This document shows, one piece after another, positions 16,654-26,712 of a stretch of DNA of 41,871 nt. This DNA is from Gammaproteobacteria bacterium. GTDB lineage: Bacteria > Pseudomonadota > Gammaproteobacteria > GCA-001735895. Below the pieces are notes generated by a model. That model was not told the origin of the DNA and searched no databases. It saw nothing but the letters and a program-made list of their open reading frames with translations. Positions within the stretch are counted from its first letter, which is position 1; the number at the start of each line of letters is the position of its first letter. The position numbers and the translations under genes were made by a program. The stretch covers positions 1 through 41,871 of the forward strand of contig JAOTYD010000028.1 in NCBI GenBank assembly GCA_029862005.1, read 5' to 3'.

Positions 16654-18366
16654 ATGTCACAGCCTGAGCCCAATTCCGACCCGGTTGACAATCGCAAGCA
16701 GCGCCGCCGCGGCAAGACTAAGGGCAGGGTGGTTGATCTTAACGCGCTGCTCGAAGTGCAGAGCCTACTGGGTGACGAATCACGTGCGCGCGACCTGTTG
16801 ATCGAACACCTGCACAAGATTCAGGACAACTACGGGCATTTGTCAGCCGCACACCTGGTAGCACTGGCCCACGAAATGCGCCTCGCCACCACCGAGGTCT
16901 ACGAAGTAGCAAGCTTTTACCATCATTTTGATGTGATTCGGGAAGGCGATATTGCGCCACCGTCCTTAACCGTGCGCGTCTGCGATTCGGTCAGCTGCGA
17001 AATGGCCGGTAGCGAATCCCTGATCGCCGCACTTGAATCCTCACTAGGTGACGGTGTGCGCGTGCAGCGCGTTCCCTGTGTTGGCCGTTGTGACAAGGCG
17101 CCGGTCGCGGTGGTCGGTCAGTACACGGTCGACAATGCAACCGATGACGCGGTTAAATCCGCCGTCGACGCCGGCAATACCACCCAATCCATGCCGGATG
17201 ACAGCATCGATTTCGATGCCTATCGGGCGAGTGGCGGTTACCAGTTGTTTGACAGGTTGCTCGGCGGCGACATCAGCGGTGACACAATTATCGAGGCGCT
17301 CGAGGGCACGCAATTGCGGGGTCTCGGTGGTGCCGGCTTTCCGGTTGGGCGCAAGTGGGGGATCCTGCGCGATCAACCCGCGCCGCGCCTGTGCGCGATC
17401 AATATCGACGAGGGTGAGCCGGGGACCTTTAAAGACCGCTTCTATATGCTCTCCGATCCACACCGCTTTCTCGAGGGCATGCTGATTGCAGCCAGGGTTA
17501 TCGGAATCAACGCCTGCTATATTTATATCCGCGACGAATATCCATCGGTCATTCAGATCCTCAAACTTGCGGTCGATGACCTGGTTAAAAAATCCGGCTA
17601 CGAACTGCCATTGATAGAAATACGGCGTGGCGCGGGTGCCTACATCTGCGGTGAAGAATCGGCGATGATCGAGTCGATCGAAGGCAAGCGCGGCATGCCG
17701 CGATTACGTCCGCCTTACGTTGCCGAGGTGGGACTTTTCGGTCGGCCGACGCTCGAGCACAACTGTGAATCGCTGTTCTGGATTCGCGACATAATCGAGA
17801 AGGGTTCCGAATGGTTCGATTCGCAGGGCCGCAACGGACGCAAGGGCGTGCGCAGTTTCTCGGTCTCGGGTCGCGTAAACAAACCCGGCGTGCACCTCGC
17901 GCCAGCAGGCATAACGATCAAGGAACTGATCGATGAATACTGTGGCGGCATGCTCGATGGGCACCAGTTCTATGGTTATTTCCCGGGCGGTGCCTCGGGT
18001 GGCATTTTGCCGGCCAGCCTGAACGATATTCCGCTCGATTTCGATACGCTGCAGGAATATGGTTGCTTTATCGGTTCCGCCGCGGTCGTGGTGTTGTCGG
18101 ACCAGGACAGCGCCAAGCAGGCGGCGCTGAACTCGCTCAAGTTTTTCGCGCACGAATCCTGCGGCCAGTGTACGCCTTGTCGGGTTGGTTGCGAAAAAGC
18201 GGTCAGCATCATGGAAACCGGCAACTGGGATATCGAGCAGCTGAACGATCTGTCGACGGTGATGGTCGATGCCTCGATCTGTGGTCTCGGGCAGGCGGCA
18301 CCCAATCCCATACTGTCAGTCATAAAATATTTCCCGCATGAGCTGGGAATCGAGGAGAATCCATAA
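16654..18366 (+). CDS. fdhB: NAD-dependent formate dehydrogenase beta subunit, NuoE-NuoF fusion
   Basis: This diaphorase subunit passes electrons from the alpha subunit to NAD+. It has 570 residues. The N-terminal thioredoxin-like NuoE part (about 30-165) has a 2Fe-2S site at C110, C115, C142 and C146. The NuoF part (about 190-560) has FMN/NADH loops RGLGGAGFPVGRKW and INIDEGEPGTFKDR, then GAGAYICGEESAMIESIEGKRG, and near the end the 4Fe-4S cluster motif SCGQCTPCRVGC. The same fused layout occurs in the two-subunit NAD-linked formate dehydrogenase (FDH1) of Methylobacterium, where it works with a tungsten or molybdenum alpha subunit. Its stop overlaps the start region of the alpha gene (18366), indicating coupled translation. 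Confidence 0.93.
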   Translation: MSQPEPNSDPVDNRKQRRRGKTKGRVVDLNALLEVQSLLGDESRARDLLIEHLHKIQDNYGHLSAAHLVALAHEMRLATTEVYEVASFYHHFDVIREGDIAPPSLTVRVCDSVSCEMAGSESLIAALESSLGDGVRVQRVPCVGRCDKAPVAVVGQYTVDNATDDAVKSAVDAGNTTQSMPDDSIDFDAYRASGGYQLFDRLLGGDISGDTIIEALEGTQLRGLGGAGFPVGRKWGILRDQPAPRLCAINIDEGEPGTFKDRFYMLSDPHRFLEGMLIAARVIGINACYIYIRDEYPSVIQILKLAVDDLVKKSGYELPLIEIRRGAGAYICGEESAMIESIEGKRGMPRLRPPYVAEVGLFGRPTLEHNCESLFWIRDIIEKGSEWFDSQGRNGRKGVRSFSVSGRVNKPGVHLAPAGITIKELIDEYCGGMLDGHQFYGYFPGGASGGILPASLNDIPLDFDTLQEYGCFIGSAAVVVLSDQDSAKQAALNSLKFFAHESCGQCTPCRVGCEKAVSIMETGNWDIEQLNDLSTVMVDASICGLGQAAPNPILSVIKYFPHELGIEENP

Positions 18367-21107
18367 TGGCTGCCAATCCTGATTCTATCTTTGAGGCCAT
18401 CGAATTCACTTTAAACGGGGCTTCGGTAGAAGGCCTGCCGGGTGAAACCATCCTGCAGGCAGCACAACGCACCGGCACCGAGATTCCGCATCTTTGCTAC
18501 ACCGATGGATTGCGCGCCGACGGTAACTGCCGCGCCTGCATGGTCGAGATCGATGGCGAACGCGTGCTTGCGCCGAGCTGTTGCCGCAATCCAACCCCGG
18601 GGATGGTGGTTCATTCAGATAACGAACGCGCGCAAAAATCGCAGAAGCTCGTACTCGAACTGCTGCTTTCCGATATGCCCGAGCAGTCGTATACGCTTGA
18701 AAACGAGCTGACTTACTGGGCCGACAAGCTCGAAGTCACGAATCCGAGATTCAAGCCGCGCCATCAACCGGCCGCGGATTTGTCGCATCCGGCGATCGCA
18801 GTCAACCTGGATGCCTGTATCCAGTGCACACGCTGCCTGCGCGCCTGCCGCGAGTCTCAAGTCAATGACGTGATCGGCCTGGCACGGCGCGGGCATTATG
18901 CAGAGATCGTGTTCGATATCGGTGACCCGATGGGTGAGTCTTCTTGTGTGGCCTGCGGCGAATGCGTTGCCGCCTGTCCCACCGGCGCGCTCAGCAATGC
19001 GAATGGGGCGCACCTGATCGAGGCTGACCGTAAAGTCGACTCGGTTTGCCCTTACTGCGGGGTCGGGTGCCTGCTGACGTATCACGTTAAAGACGACGAA
19101 ATTGTGCGTGTCGAAGGACGTGACGGACCAGCCAATTTCAACCGTCTGTGTGTCAAGGGACGTTATGGTTTCGACTATATCAATCATCCGCAGCGTTTAC
19201 TCAAACCGTTAATTCGCAAGGAAGGCGTGCCCAAGGGTTTGAACGAATATTTCGATCCGGCTGATCCGTCGAAGATGTTTCGTGAAGTCAGCTGGGATGA
19301 GGCCATGCAACTTGCGACGAGCGGACTGAAGCAAATCAAAAATGAACATGGTGGCGCCGGGCTGGCCGGCTTCGGCTCGGCCAAGGGTTCAAACGAAGAA
19401 GCCTACCTGTTCCAGAAACTGGTACGCGTCGGTTTCGGCACCAATAACGTCGATCACTGTACCCGGCTGTGCCATGCATCCAGTGTCGCGGCACTGCTCG
19501 AAGGTATCGGTTCCGGCGCGGTCTCAAACCAGGTCGAGGACGTCAAGCATGCCGAGGTGTTCATGGTTATCGGCTCCAATCCGACGACCAATCATCCGGT
19601 TGCCGCGACCTTTATGAAGAATGCCATCCGGGACGGCAAGAAATTAATTCTGCTGGATCCGCGCAAGACCCAGATTGCGCGTCACGCGACCCACCATCTG
19701 CAGTTCAACGCTTCGACCGATGTGTCGCTGCTGAACTCGATGCTGCACGTCATCATCGAGGAAGGGCTCACCGACGAATCTTTCATCAAGGAGCGCACCA
19801 CCGACTACGAGGAACTGAAGGCCAACGTCGCCGATTTCAGCCCCGAGAAAATGGCGCCGGTAACCGGAATCGACGCCACGACACTGCGCGAAGTTGCGCG
19901 CCTGTTTGCAACTTCGAAAGGGTCGATGATTTTCTGGGGGATGGGAATTTCGCAACATATCCATGGTACCGACAATTCGCGTTGCCTGATCGCGTTGTCG
20001 ATGATTACCGGACAAATCGGTCGCCCCGGTACCGGCTTACACCCGCTGCGTGGGCAGAACAATGTGCAGGGTGCTTCCGATGCCGGGCTGATACCGATGG
20101 TTTTTCCCGACTACCAGCGTGTTGACAATGCTGAAGCGCATGCCTGGTTTTCGAAATACTGGAATGCCGAGCTCGACGATAAGCCCGGTTTGACCGTGGT
20201 TGAAATCATGCACGCGGTGCTCGAGGGACAGATCAAGGGCATGTACATCATGGGTGAAAACCCGGCGATGTCAGACCCGAACCTGAACCATGCACGTGCC
20301 GCGCTGGCGGCGCTCGATCATCTTGTCCTGCAGGACATGTTTCTGACCGAAACCGCGGCCTTCGCCGACGTGGTGTTACCGGCGTCGGGCTGGGCCGAGA
20401 AAGATGGCACGGTATCGAATACCGACCGCCGCGTACAACTCGGCCAGGCCGCAGTGCCACTGCCGGGTGAAGCACGCCAGGATCTCTGGATCATTCGCGA
20501 TATCGGCAAGGGGATTGGTCTCGACTGGGACTATAGCCATGTGTCAGAGGTCTACGACGAAATGCGCGGCGCGATGGCGAGCATCACTGGAATTACCTGG
20601 GAGCGCCTGAACGAATCATCCTCCGTTACTTATCCCTGTGCCGACGAAAGCGATCCTGGCCAGGGTGTTGTTTTCGTTGAGGACTTCCCCACCGCCAACG
20701 GTAAGGCGAGGCTGGTAGCGGCAAAATCGATTCCGCCGGATGAGCTGCCCGATGAAGAGTTTCCGCTTATTCTGATCACCGGGCGACAGCTCGAGCACTG
20801 GCATACCGGTTCGATGACGCGCCGTGCAGCAATACTCGATGCAATCGAACCGGTGCCGGTGGTTTATGTCAATGGACAGGATCTTGAAAGCCTCGGCGTC
20901 GAAGCGGGTGCCGAAATCATTGCCAGGTCACGCCGCGGTGAATTGCGAGCCTACGCGCGGCCCGACGGGGCGCTTAAACAGGGCGAGGTATTTATTCCGT
21001 TCTGTTTTCACGAGGCGGCAGCAAACCTGTTGACCAACGAGGCGCTCGATCCGTACGGCAAAATTCCCGAGTTCAAGTTCTGCGCGATCAAGCTGGAGGC
21101 AGCTTAG
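18366..21107 (+). CDS. fdhA: Formate dehydrogenase alpha subunit, molybdenum/tungsten-bis-MGD
   Basis: This subunit oxidises formate to CO2. It has 913 residues. An N-terminal ferredoxin-like 2Fe-2S domain has C44, C55, C58 and C72 or C73. Two 4Fe-4S motifs follow (C151/154/157/161 and C194/197/200/204), and then the molybdopterin domain with its own cluster (C228, C231, C235, C262). The residue that ligates the metal is C369 in DHCTRLCHASSV, at the position of selenocysteine in E. coli FdhF, so this is a Cys-type enzyme. The C-terminal molybdopterin-dinucleotide domain is present (ILITGRQLEHWHTGSMTRR). The frame starts in the beta-subunit stop region. FdhD and cofactor genes are not in the window. 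Its place in the operon fits disposal of formate made from formyl-CoA. Confidence 0.94.
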   Translation: MAANPDSIFEAIEFTLNGASVEGLPGETILQAAQRTGTEIPHLCYTDGLRADGNCRACMVEIDGERVLAPSCCRNPTPGMVVHSDNERAQKSQKLVLELLLSDMPEQSYTLENELTYWADKLEVTNPRFKPRHQPAADLSHPAIAVNLDACIQCTRCLRACRESQVNDVIGLARRGHYAEIVFDIGDPMGESSCVACGECVAACPTGALSNANGAHLIEADRKVDSVCPYCGVGCLLTYHVKDDEIVRVEGRDGPANFNRLCVKGRYGFDYINHPQRLLKPLIRKEGVPKGLNEYFDPADPSKMFREVSWDEAMQLATSGLKQIKNEHGGAGLAGFGSAKGSNEEAYLFQKLVRVGFGTNNVDHCTRLCHASSVAALLEGIGSGAVSNQVEDVKHAEVFMVIGSNPTTNHPVAATFMKNAIRDGKKLILLDPRKTQIARHATHHLQFNASTDVSLLNSMLHVIIEEGLTDESFIKERTTDYEELKANVADFSPEKMAPVTGIDATTLREVARLFATSKGSMIFWGMGISQHIHGTDNSRCLIALSMITGQIGRPGTGLHPLRGQNNVQGASDAGLIPMVFPDYQRVDNAEAHAWFSKYWNAELDDKPGLTVVEIMHAVLEGQIKGMYIMGENPAMSDPNLNHARAALAALDHLVLQDMFLTETAAFADVVLPASGWAEKDGTVSNTDRRVQLGQAAVPLPGEARQDLWIIRDIGKGIGLDWDYSHVSEVYDEMRGAMASITGITWERLNESSSVTYPCADESDPGQGVVFVEDFPTANGKARLVAAKSIPPDELPDEEFPLILITGRQLEHWHTGSMTRRAAILDAIEPVPVVYVNGQDLESLGVEAGAEIIARSRRGELRAYARPDGALKQGEVFIPFCFHEAAANLLTNEALDPYGKIPEFKFCAIKLEAA

Positions 21108-22094
21108 CTAATCCTGGTTTGACAGGATTATCTTGCCGAAGTGGCCACCCTGTTCCATCAGTCTGTGGGCATCAGCGGCGTCCTTGAGTGCAAAGCGTGC
21201 ATCGATCACCGGCTCGATTGTCCCGGCTGCGAATAACGGCATCACTTCCGTTTCGAATTGATGGATGATGGAAGCCTTCTCGGCAACCGGGCGGGAGCGC
21301 AGCACCGAACCGATAATGCGTTGGCGCTTGACCATCATGGTGGCAAGATTCAGCTCGGCTTTGATGCCACCCATGACGCCGATCAACATCAGGGTGCCGG
21401 CGAGCGCGAGGGATTTCATATTGGATTCAAGGTACTTTGCCCCGATGTGATCCAGGATAACGTCGACTCCGCGTCCCTCGGTGAGGCGCTTGATCTCGTC
21501 TGCGAACGACTGTTCACGGTAATCGATGACGTGGTCGGCTCCCTGTGCCGAGACACGTTCCAGTTTGGCGCTTGATGCCGTAACAAAGATCCTGGTTTCC
21601 GGGCTTAATGCCTTACAAAGTTGAATGGCTGCGGTTGCAACGCCACCACCACCGCCATGAATCAAAACTGATTGCCTGCCCTGCAGCTCACCGAGCATGA
21701 ACAGGTTCAGGTAGGCCGTAATATAGGTTTCACAGATGCAGGCGGCCTGCTCGAAGCTGACCGATTCCGGAATCGACATGCAGTGATCCTCGCGTGCCAG
21801 CGCGTACTCGGCATAACCACCGCCGCCAACCAGTGCCACCACGCGTTCACCCGGTTTGAAACGGGAAGTGTTTTCGCCACTGGATTCAATCACCCCGGCC
21901 ACTTCGAGTCCCAGAATTTCAGAATCTCCGGGCGGAGGGGGGTAGTTTCCCTGGCGTTGAATGACATCGGGGCGATTAACTGACGAATTGCTAACCTTGA
22001 TCAATACCTGGTCTTCAGCGGGTGCGGGTGTTTCGACCTCGCTCAATTGCATCATTTCGGGGCCGCCAAACTTGCGCAACGTAATCGCTTTCAT
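21108..22094 (-). CDS. NAD(P)H-quinone oxidoreductase, zinc-free MDR, PIG3/TP53I3 family
   Basis: The 328 residues form a medium-chain dehydrogenase fold. The GroES-like N-terminal half carries SSVNRPDVIQRQGNYPPPPGDSEILGLEVAGVI, typical of the PIG3 quinone reductase group, and lacks the Cys/His zinc ligands of alcohol dehydrogenases. The Rossmann part has LIHGGGGGVATAAIQLCKAL and VDVILDHIGAKYLE. Family members reduce quinones or enones with NADPH. The gene is convergent with fdhA with no spacer (stops at 21105-21107 and 21110-21108) and divergent from malate synthase G. A detoxifying role for reactive carbonyls is possible but not shown. Confidence 0.9.
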   Translation of the reverse strand: MKAITLRKFGGPEMMQLSEVETPAPAEDQVLIKVSNSSVNRPDVIQRQGNYPPPPGDSEILGLEVAGVIESSGENTSRFKPGERVVALVGGGGYAEYALAREDHCMSIPESVSFEQAACICETYITAYLNLFMLGELQGRQSVLIHGGGGGVATAAIQLCKALSPETRIFVTASSAKLERVSAQGADHVIDYREQSFADEIKRLTEGRGVDVILDHIGAKYLESNMKSLALAGTLMLIGVMGGIKAELNLATMMVKRQRIIGSVLRSRPVAEKASIIHQFETEVMPLFAAGTIEPVIDARFALKDAADAHRLMEQGGHFGKIILSNQD

Positions 22095-22318
22095 GGGAAT
22101 TCCTGTATTAACTGGAGATTTGTATTTGCCGGGCAGACGCCCGAATTTTATCCTAATTCAGGCATAGGGTCCTAATCGTTGACCTGATCCACTTAAGGTT
22201 ATCCATAAAAATTTCCAATATTGCCAAACAGAACCTAGTTTTGTCCCGGCAGCTATATATACTCGACGATGCGGCGCCTTCGGGCGGTTTTTCAGAACGA
22301 GAATTCGGGACTTATTTT

Positions 22319-24487
22319 ATGAGCGATCGCGTAGATATTAGTGGTCTCAGCATAGACCGCAGACTGTACGAACTGGTGGATGAAATCTCGGTCGGCACGA
22401 GGGTTGAAGCCTCGTCATTCTGGCAATCAATGGCTGACATCGTGGCGGAACTCGGTGCGCAAAACGCAGATTTGTTGCAAAAGCGTAATGATTTACAGAC
22501 CCGGATTGATGACTGGCATAATGCCAATCCTGCCCCTTTTCAGCTTGATCAGTACAAAGCTTTTCTGCAGGAGATCGGTTACCTGGTTCCCGAGTCCGAT
22601 TCTTTCAAGGTGACCACTGACAATGTCGACGACGAGATTGCCGTGATCGCCGGTCCGCAGCTGGTGGTGCCGGTCGACAATGCGCGCTATGCACTCAATG
22701 CCGCCAATGCGCGTTGGTACAGCCTCTACGATGCACTCTACGGTACCGATATCATTCTCGAGGTCGACGGATGTAAGAAGACTGCGAAGTACAACCCGGT
22801 CAGAGGGCAACAGGTTATCCGTTACGCGCGCGACTTTCTGGACCAGGCGGTGCCGCTGGCGACCGGCAGTCATGCCTACGCGGTGCGTTACAAGGTTGTA
22901 TCGGGAAAGCTGGTCGTGGTCATGGGTGACGGCAAAGAAACCGAGCTCGGCTGGCGTGAATGTTTTGTCGGGTATCGAGGCGAGCCCGAGCAGCCGAGCG
23001 CTGTGCTATTACGCAATAATGACCTGCATATCGAGTTGTTGATCGGTGAGGGTTATTTTATTGGCCAGGGGGATCTCGCCAACATCTACGATATCAATCT
23101 CGAATCCGCGGTAACCACGATCCAGGACTGTGAAGATTCGGTCTCTGCTGTCGATGCCGATGACAAGGTCAGGGTTTATCGTAACTGGTTTGGATTGATG
23201 AAAGGCAACCTCACGGCCGAGGTTGTGCGCGCAAAGGAAACCATCGAGCGCAGCCTGAATCCGGACCCCGAATTTATCGCCCCGGACGGTTCAGCTTTTA
23301 GTTTACCCGGTCGCAGCCTGATGCTGGTGCGCCATGTCGGCACGCATATGTATACCGATGCGGTAACCTGTAGCGGCAAAGAGATTCCGGAAACCTTCCT
23401 CGATGCGATGGTGACCGCACTCGCTGCAAAACATGATTTGCTCGGTAACGGGCAGTTTAAAAACAGTCGCAAGGGCAGTGTCTATGTTGTAAAGCCCAAA
23501 TGCCACGGGCCGGAAGAAGTCGAGGCCGCGATCAGGTTGTTTGAAATGGTAGAACAGGCGTTAGGACTGGAACCCGGAACTTTAAAAATCGGCATCATGG
23601 ACGAGGAGCGTCGCACCACGGTCAATCTCAAGGAATGCATTCGTGCCGCAAGTGAGCGAGTGATTTTTATCAATACGGGCTTTCTCGATCGTACCGGTGA
23701 TGAAATTCATACCAGCATGGAAGCCGGCGCAATGATCCCCAAGAACGAGATCAAGACTTCTACCTGGCTGCTGGCCTACGAAGACTGGAATGTCGACGTT
23801 GGGCTCGCCGCCGGGCTGCCGGGGCATGGGCAGATCGGCAAGGGCATGTGGGCGGCGCCGGACAACATGCGTGCGATGATGCAGCAGAAAATTGCGCACC
23901 CGCGTGCCGGCGCCAATACCGCCTGGGTGCCATCCCCGCTTGCCGCATGCCTGCATGCGATGCACTACCATCATGTTAACGTAGCGACTCGCCAGCAGCA
24001 ACTGACGCAGTGCATGCGCGCCAGTCTGGATGACATTTTGACTATTCCGCTGCTGGGAGAGCGCAAGGTTAAGCAGAGCGAACTCATGATGGAGCTCGAA
24101 AACAATGCCCAGGGGATTTTGGGATACGTCGTGCGCTGGATCGATCAGGGTGTAGGATGTTCCAAGGTGCCCGATATCAGTGACACCGACTTGATGGAGG
24201 ATCGCGCAACCCTGCGCATTTCAAGCCAGCATATTGCCAATTGGCTGCACCACGGTATTACCGATGCGGACCAGGTGCGCAGCGTGTTCGAAAAAATGGC
24301 GGAAGTGGTTGATCGACAGAATGATGGCGATCCACTGTATCGCGACATGGCACCAGATTTCGACAACAGCATCGCCTTCCAGGCCGCGCTCGACCTCGTG
24401 TTCAAGGGACGCGAGGTCGCGAATGGCTACACCGAGCCGGTACTGCACGCGCGCCGCCGCGAATTCAAGGCAGGGCTCAGGGACTAG
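22319..24487 (+). CDS. glcB: Malate synthase G
   Basis: The enzyme condenses glyoxylate with acetyl-CoA to malate and CoA. The frame is open from 22241, but homology begins at ATG 22319 ([22 protein letters not shown]), which gives the usual 722 residues. Recognisable features include the TIM-barrel block [15 protein letters not shown], then [38 protein letters not shown], with the metal-binding acidic residues, [16 protein letters not shown] and [27 protein letters not shown]. The G form is monomeric and usually tied to glycolate or glyoxylate use rather than the acetate shunt. Here it stands alone, but it complements aceK and would assimilate glyoxylate if the upstream pathway made any. A GGGA 8 bases before ATG is a weak ribosome site. 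Confidence 0.95.
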   Translation: MSDRVDISGLSIDRRLYELVDEISVGTRVEASSFWQSMADIVAELGAQNADLLQKRNDLQTRIDDWHNANPAPFQLDQYKAFLQEIGYLVPESDSFKVTTDNVDDEIAVIAGPQLVVPVDNARYALNAANARWYSLYDALYGTDIILEVDGCKKTAKYNPVRGQQVIRYARDFLDQAVPLATGSHAYAVRYKVVSGKLVVVMGDGKETELGWRECFVGYRGEPEQPSAVLLRNNDLHIELLIGEGYFIGQGDLANIYDINLESAVTTIQDCEDSVSAVDADDKVRVYRNWFGLMKGNLTAEVVRAKETIERSLNPDPEFIAPDGSAFSLPGRSLMLVRHVGTHMYTDAVTCSGKEIPETFLDAMVTALAAKHDLLGNGQFKNSRKGSVYVVKPKCHGPEEVEAAIRLFEMVEQALGLEPGTLKIGIMDEERRTTVNLKECIRAASERVIFINTGFLDRTGDEIHTSMEAGAMIPKNEIKTSTWLLAYEDWNVDVGLAAGLPGHGQIGKGMWAAPDNMRAMMQQKIAHPRAGANTAWVPSPLAACLHAMHYHHVNVATRQQQLTQCMRASLDDILTIPLLGERKVKQSELMMELENNAQGILGYVVRWIDQGVGCSKVPDISDTDLMEDRATLRISSQHIANWLHHGITDADQVRSVFEKMAEVVDRQNDGDPLYRDMAPDFDNSIAFQAALDLVFKGREVANGYTEPVLHARRREFKAGLRD

Positions 24488-25068
24488 ACAAGTCCCGGTA
24501 AATCCGACTGACCTGGTTGCAGGTATTCCCGGGCAGGTCCCGTATAGCCGGTTCGGCTCTGTCGGTAAACGCGCAGCTTTGCGGTACGCTTTTCGTGCCT
24601 ATCCAGGCTCGCTTTCAGCCAGTGCCTGAGCTGTTTCAGGCGCCTTGAAAAAGATCGGGATTCCGCAGATGCGACCGGGCCCGAAAAATGATTAAAGTCG
24701 ATCTCGTTTCTGGTATCGGTCTTAATGTTCAATTCGCTATCCTTATTCATAACATTAGCTTCAATTTGCGGTTTAAGAAAAATCGGTGAAAGGAGCCTGG
24801 TTCAGAATATTGTGCACTGCTAAATTTTTATAATATCCCCCAAAAAGGTGCGATTTTGGTGCAAGCAAGCAGATTTAACCCGCCTGGCTATTGATCCGGA
24901 GCTTCCATTTTTTGGACGGCAACAACAGACGCGAAGTGACCTATAATTGCATGACGGTCAGGTCAATTTTCTTTATCATTCAGTCAAAGAGCGTCAATTC
25001 ACGAAAGTCGACTAAGGACCATATCTGGTATTCAATCGAACAACCGAACTCAACCAGGAGACAGGCTT
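24488..25068. other. Gene-poor gap between malate synthase and lipoprotein genes
   Basis: No confident gene is seen in these 581 bases. A leftward frame of 88 codons (24750-24484) would encode a basic, hydrophilic peptide, but it overlaps the glcB stop, has only a weak ribosome site and resembles nothing I know. The AT-rich stretch around 24820-24836 contains TATAAT (24829-24834) without a well-spaced -35 box. It may include the promoter of the downstream lipoprotein gene. Confidence 0.4.
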
Positions 25069-25641
25069 GTGAAAGCTCCCGATAACCAAACTCCCACCTC
25101 ATCCGTTACCCTTTCCATGCCGATTTCAGAATCGGTTTACAAGTTGGTTGTTGGAATCGAACGCATTGTTCGATGGGTTACAAAGCCTTTTTTCGACCTT
25201 ACCTGTTCTTGTTTCGATGCCTGGTCTGGTAATAGCGGACACTTGAGATCCGAAATGAACACAATCAGGCCAGAGATGGTATTGAAATACGGGCTTTTTA
25301 GCATCGTGTGCGGCACGTTACTGGTCGGTGGATGCGCCGCTGATCCCAACAAGCCGGTCATCGATCCGGAAGGTGTCGATATGGTCCAGTTTGAAGAAGA
25401 TCGGGCAAAATGCGAAGAGGTTGCGCAACAGGTGGAACAAAAAGCCGGCAGCGAGGCAGTCACGGGCGCGGTTGTGCTGGGTTTGATCGGGGCTATTTTT
25501 GGTGACAGCGATACGGTCAAGAAATCGGCCGCCGCCGGCTTCGTTGGAGGGGGTGCCGAAGGTCTTGGCAAAACCGAACTTGAGCGTGCCAGGGTCGTGA
25601 AAAACTGCCTACGCGCCCGGGGCTACCAGGTACTCAACTAA
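25069..25641 (+). CDS. Glycine-zipper family lipoprotein with ambiguous start
   Basis: The C-terminal 128 residues form a typical lipoprotein: from ATG 25255 (MNTIRPEMVLKYGLFSIV) a signal peptide leads to the lipobox LLVGGC. GVDMVQFEEDRAKCEEVAQQVE, a glycine-zipper segment (TGAVVLGLIGAIFG and SAAAGFVGGGAEG) and the ending VVKNCLRARGYQVLN follow, as in proteins annotated glycine zipper family. The best ribosome site (AGGAGA, seven bases spacing) instead serves GTG 25069, which would add 62 residues and bury the lipobox at about residue 86. Either translation starts at 25255 or 25276, or the upstream part is a leader or fused fragment. An envelope location is expected; function is unknown. Confidence 0.7.
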   Translation: MKAPDNQTPTSSVTLSMPISESVYKLVVGIERIVRWVTKPFFDLTCSCFDAWSGNSGHLRSEMNTIRPEMVLKYGLFSIVCGTLLVGGCAADPNKPVIDPEGVDMVQFEEDRAKCEEVAQQVEQKAGSEAVTGAVVLGLIGAIFGDSDTVKKSAAAGFVGGGAEGLGKTELERARVVKNCLRARGYQVLN

Positions 25642-25688
25642 TCCGCCCGTGATCGCGACAATGGCCGGTCTGTTTAGATGGTAGTGCC

Positions 25689-26561
25689 ATGAAAAAAAAC
25701 GTTCCTGCCTTAGATGATCTTTTGAATCTGCTTCCGGATGCGATTGTTATTGTTGATGCTACCGGTCACATTGTATTCGCAAATACTTCGGTTGAAGGGC
25801 TATTGGGATATCGTCCCGGTGAACTCGTCCAGCAATCCCTGGATTGTTTGATTCCGAAATCCTATCGCAGCGAACACCAGTCACACTTCAAGTGGTTTCG
25901 CGAGCACGGTCAGGCGATGGCCATGGGCGACCGTCCATTCGTCTATGGGCTTGATAAATCGGGTAATGAAATTTCGCTGTCGATATCCATAGCGAATATG
26001 GATCTTGATAATGAACGCTACTCGATTGCGGTCATGCGCGATATCGGTGAATTACAGTCGGAGATCACCGAGATTACCTTTAGGGCCGAGACTGATGTCT
26101 TGACGGGTCTTGGTAATCGTATGCAACTGTCGCATGTTCTGGAAGCGGCGATAGAAAAAAATAATCAATTCAGTCTGTTGTATCTGGATCTCGAGAAGTT
26201 CAAACCGATCAATGATAAGCATGGGCACGAGGTGGGCGATAGAGTACTTCAAATTGTTGCAAAACGACTTAAGGCTTTAATCAGGCCACAAGATCAGGCC
26301 GTGCGAATTGGCGGTGACGAGTTCGTGTTATTTCTGGACGGTGTGGTCGATGCCGGAACACTGGAACAGCGAGCGACGGCCGTTGCCAAAAGCATAAAGC
26401 GCCCATTTCATTTGGGAGAGCTTTCGGGAGCGGTAGGTGTCAACATCGGTGGCGCGCTATACCCACGAGACGGCAACAATGAGCAAGCGTTATTGAACGT
26501 GGCTGACCGCAACATGTACCGTGCCAAGCAAAGTGGATTGGCCTACAAGTCCCCAGATTAA
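25689..26561 (+). CDS. PAS-GGDEF diguanylate cyclase
   Basis: The enzyme makes cyclic di-GMP from two GTP. It has 290 residues without membrane segments. A PAS sensor (about 8-120, LLPDAIVIVDATGHIVFANTSVEGLLGYRPGELV) is joined by a short helix to a GGDEF domain (about 130-285, TDVLTGLGNRMQL). The active-site signature GGDEF is intact in VRIGGDEFVLF. An RPQD motif five residues before it is a product-binding inhibitory I-site, so feedback control is expected. It lies 47 bases after the lipoprotein gene in the same direction. The PAS ligand is unknown. Confidence 0.93.
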   Translation: MKKNVPALDDLLNLLPDAIVIVDATGHIVFANTSVEGLLGYRPGELVQQSLDCLIPKSYRSEHQSHFKWFREHGQAMAMGDRPFVYGLDKSGNEISLSISIANMDLDNERYSIAVMRDIGELQSEITEITFRAETDVLTGLGNRMQLSHVLEAAIEKNNQFSLLYLDLEKFKPINDKHGHEVGDRVLQIVAKRLKALIRPQDQAVRIGGDEFVLFLDGVVDAGTLEQRATAVAKSIKRPFHLGELSGAVGVNIGGALYPRDGNNEQALLNVADRNMYRAKQSGLAYKSPD

Positions 26562-26712
26562 AAACATGACTCGATGAGTCTATTGAAAGATGGCTGGCCA
26601 TAAACATTTGTGGTGAACAGCGCGTTTATTTGTGGACGGACGGAGTCGATAAACTGGTACTTGGGCGCTTTAACCTGGCAACAGGATCATTGGCAGCTAA
26701 TTGGCCCGGATC

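Noticed and set aside
24801-24834. Sigma-70 promoter with TATAAT at 24829
   Set aside because: The -10 box is perfect, but the possible -35 boxes lie 13 or 22 bases away, outside the usual range.
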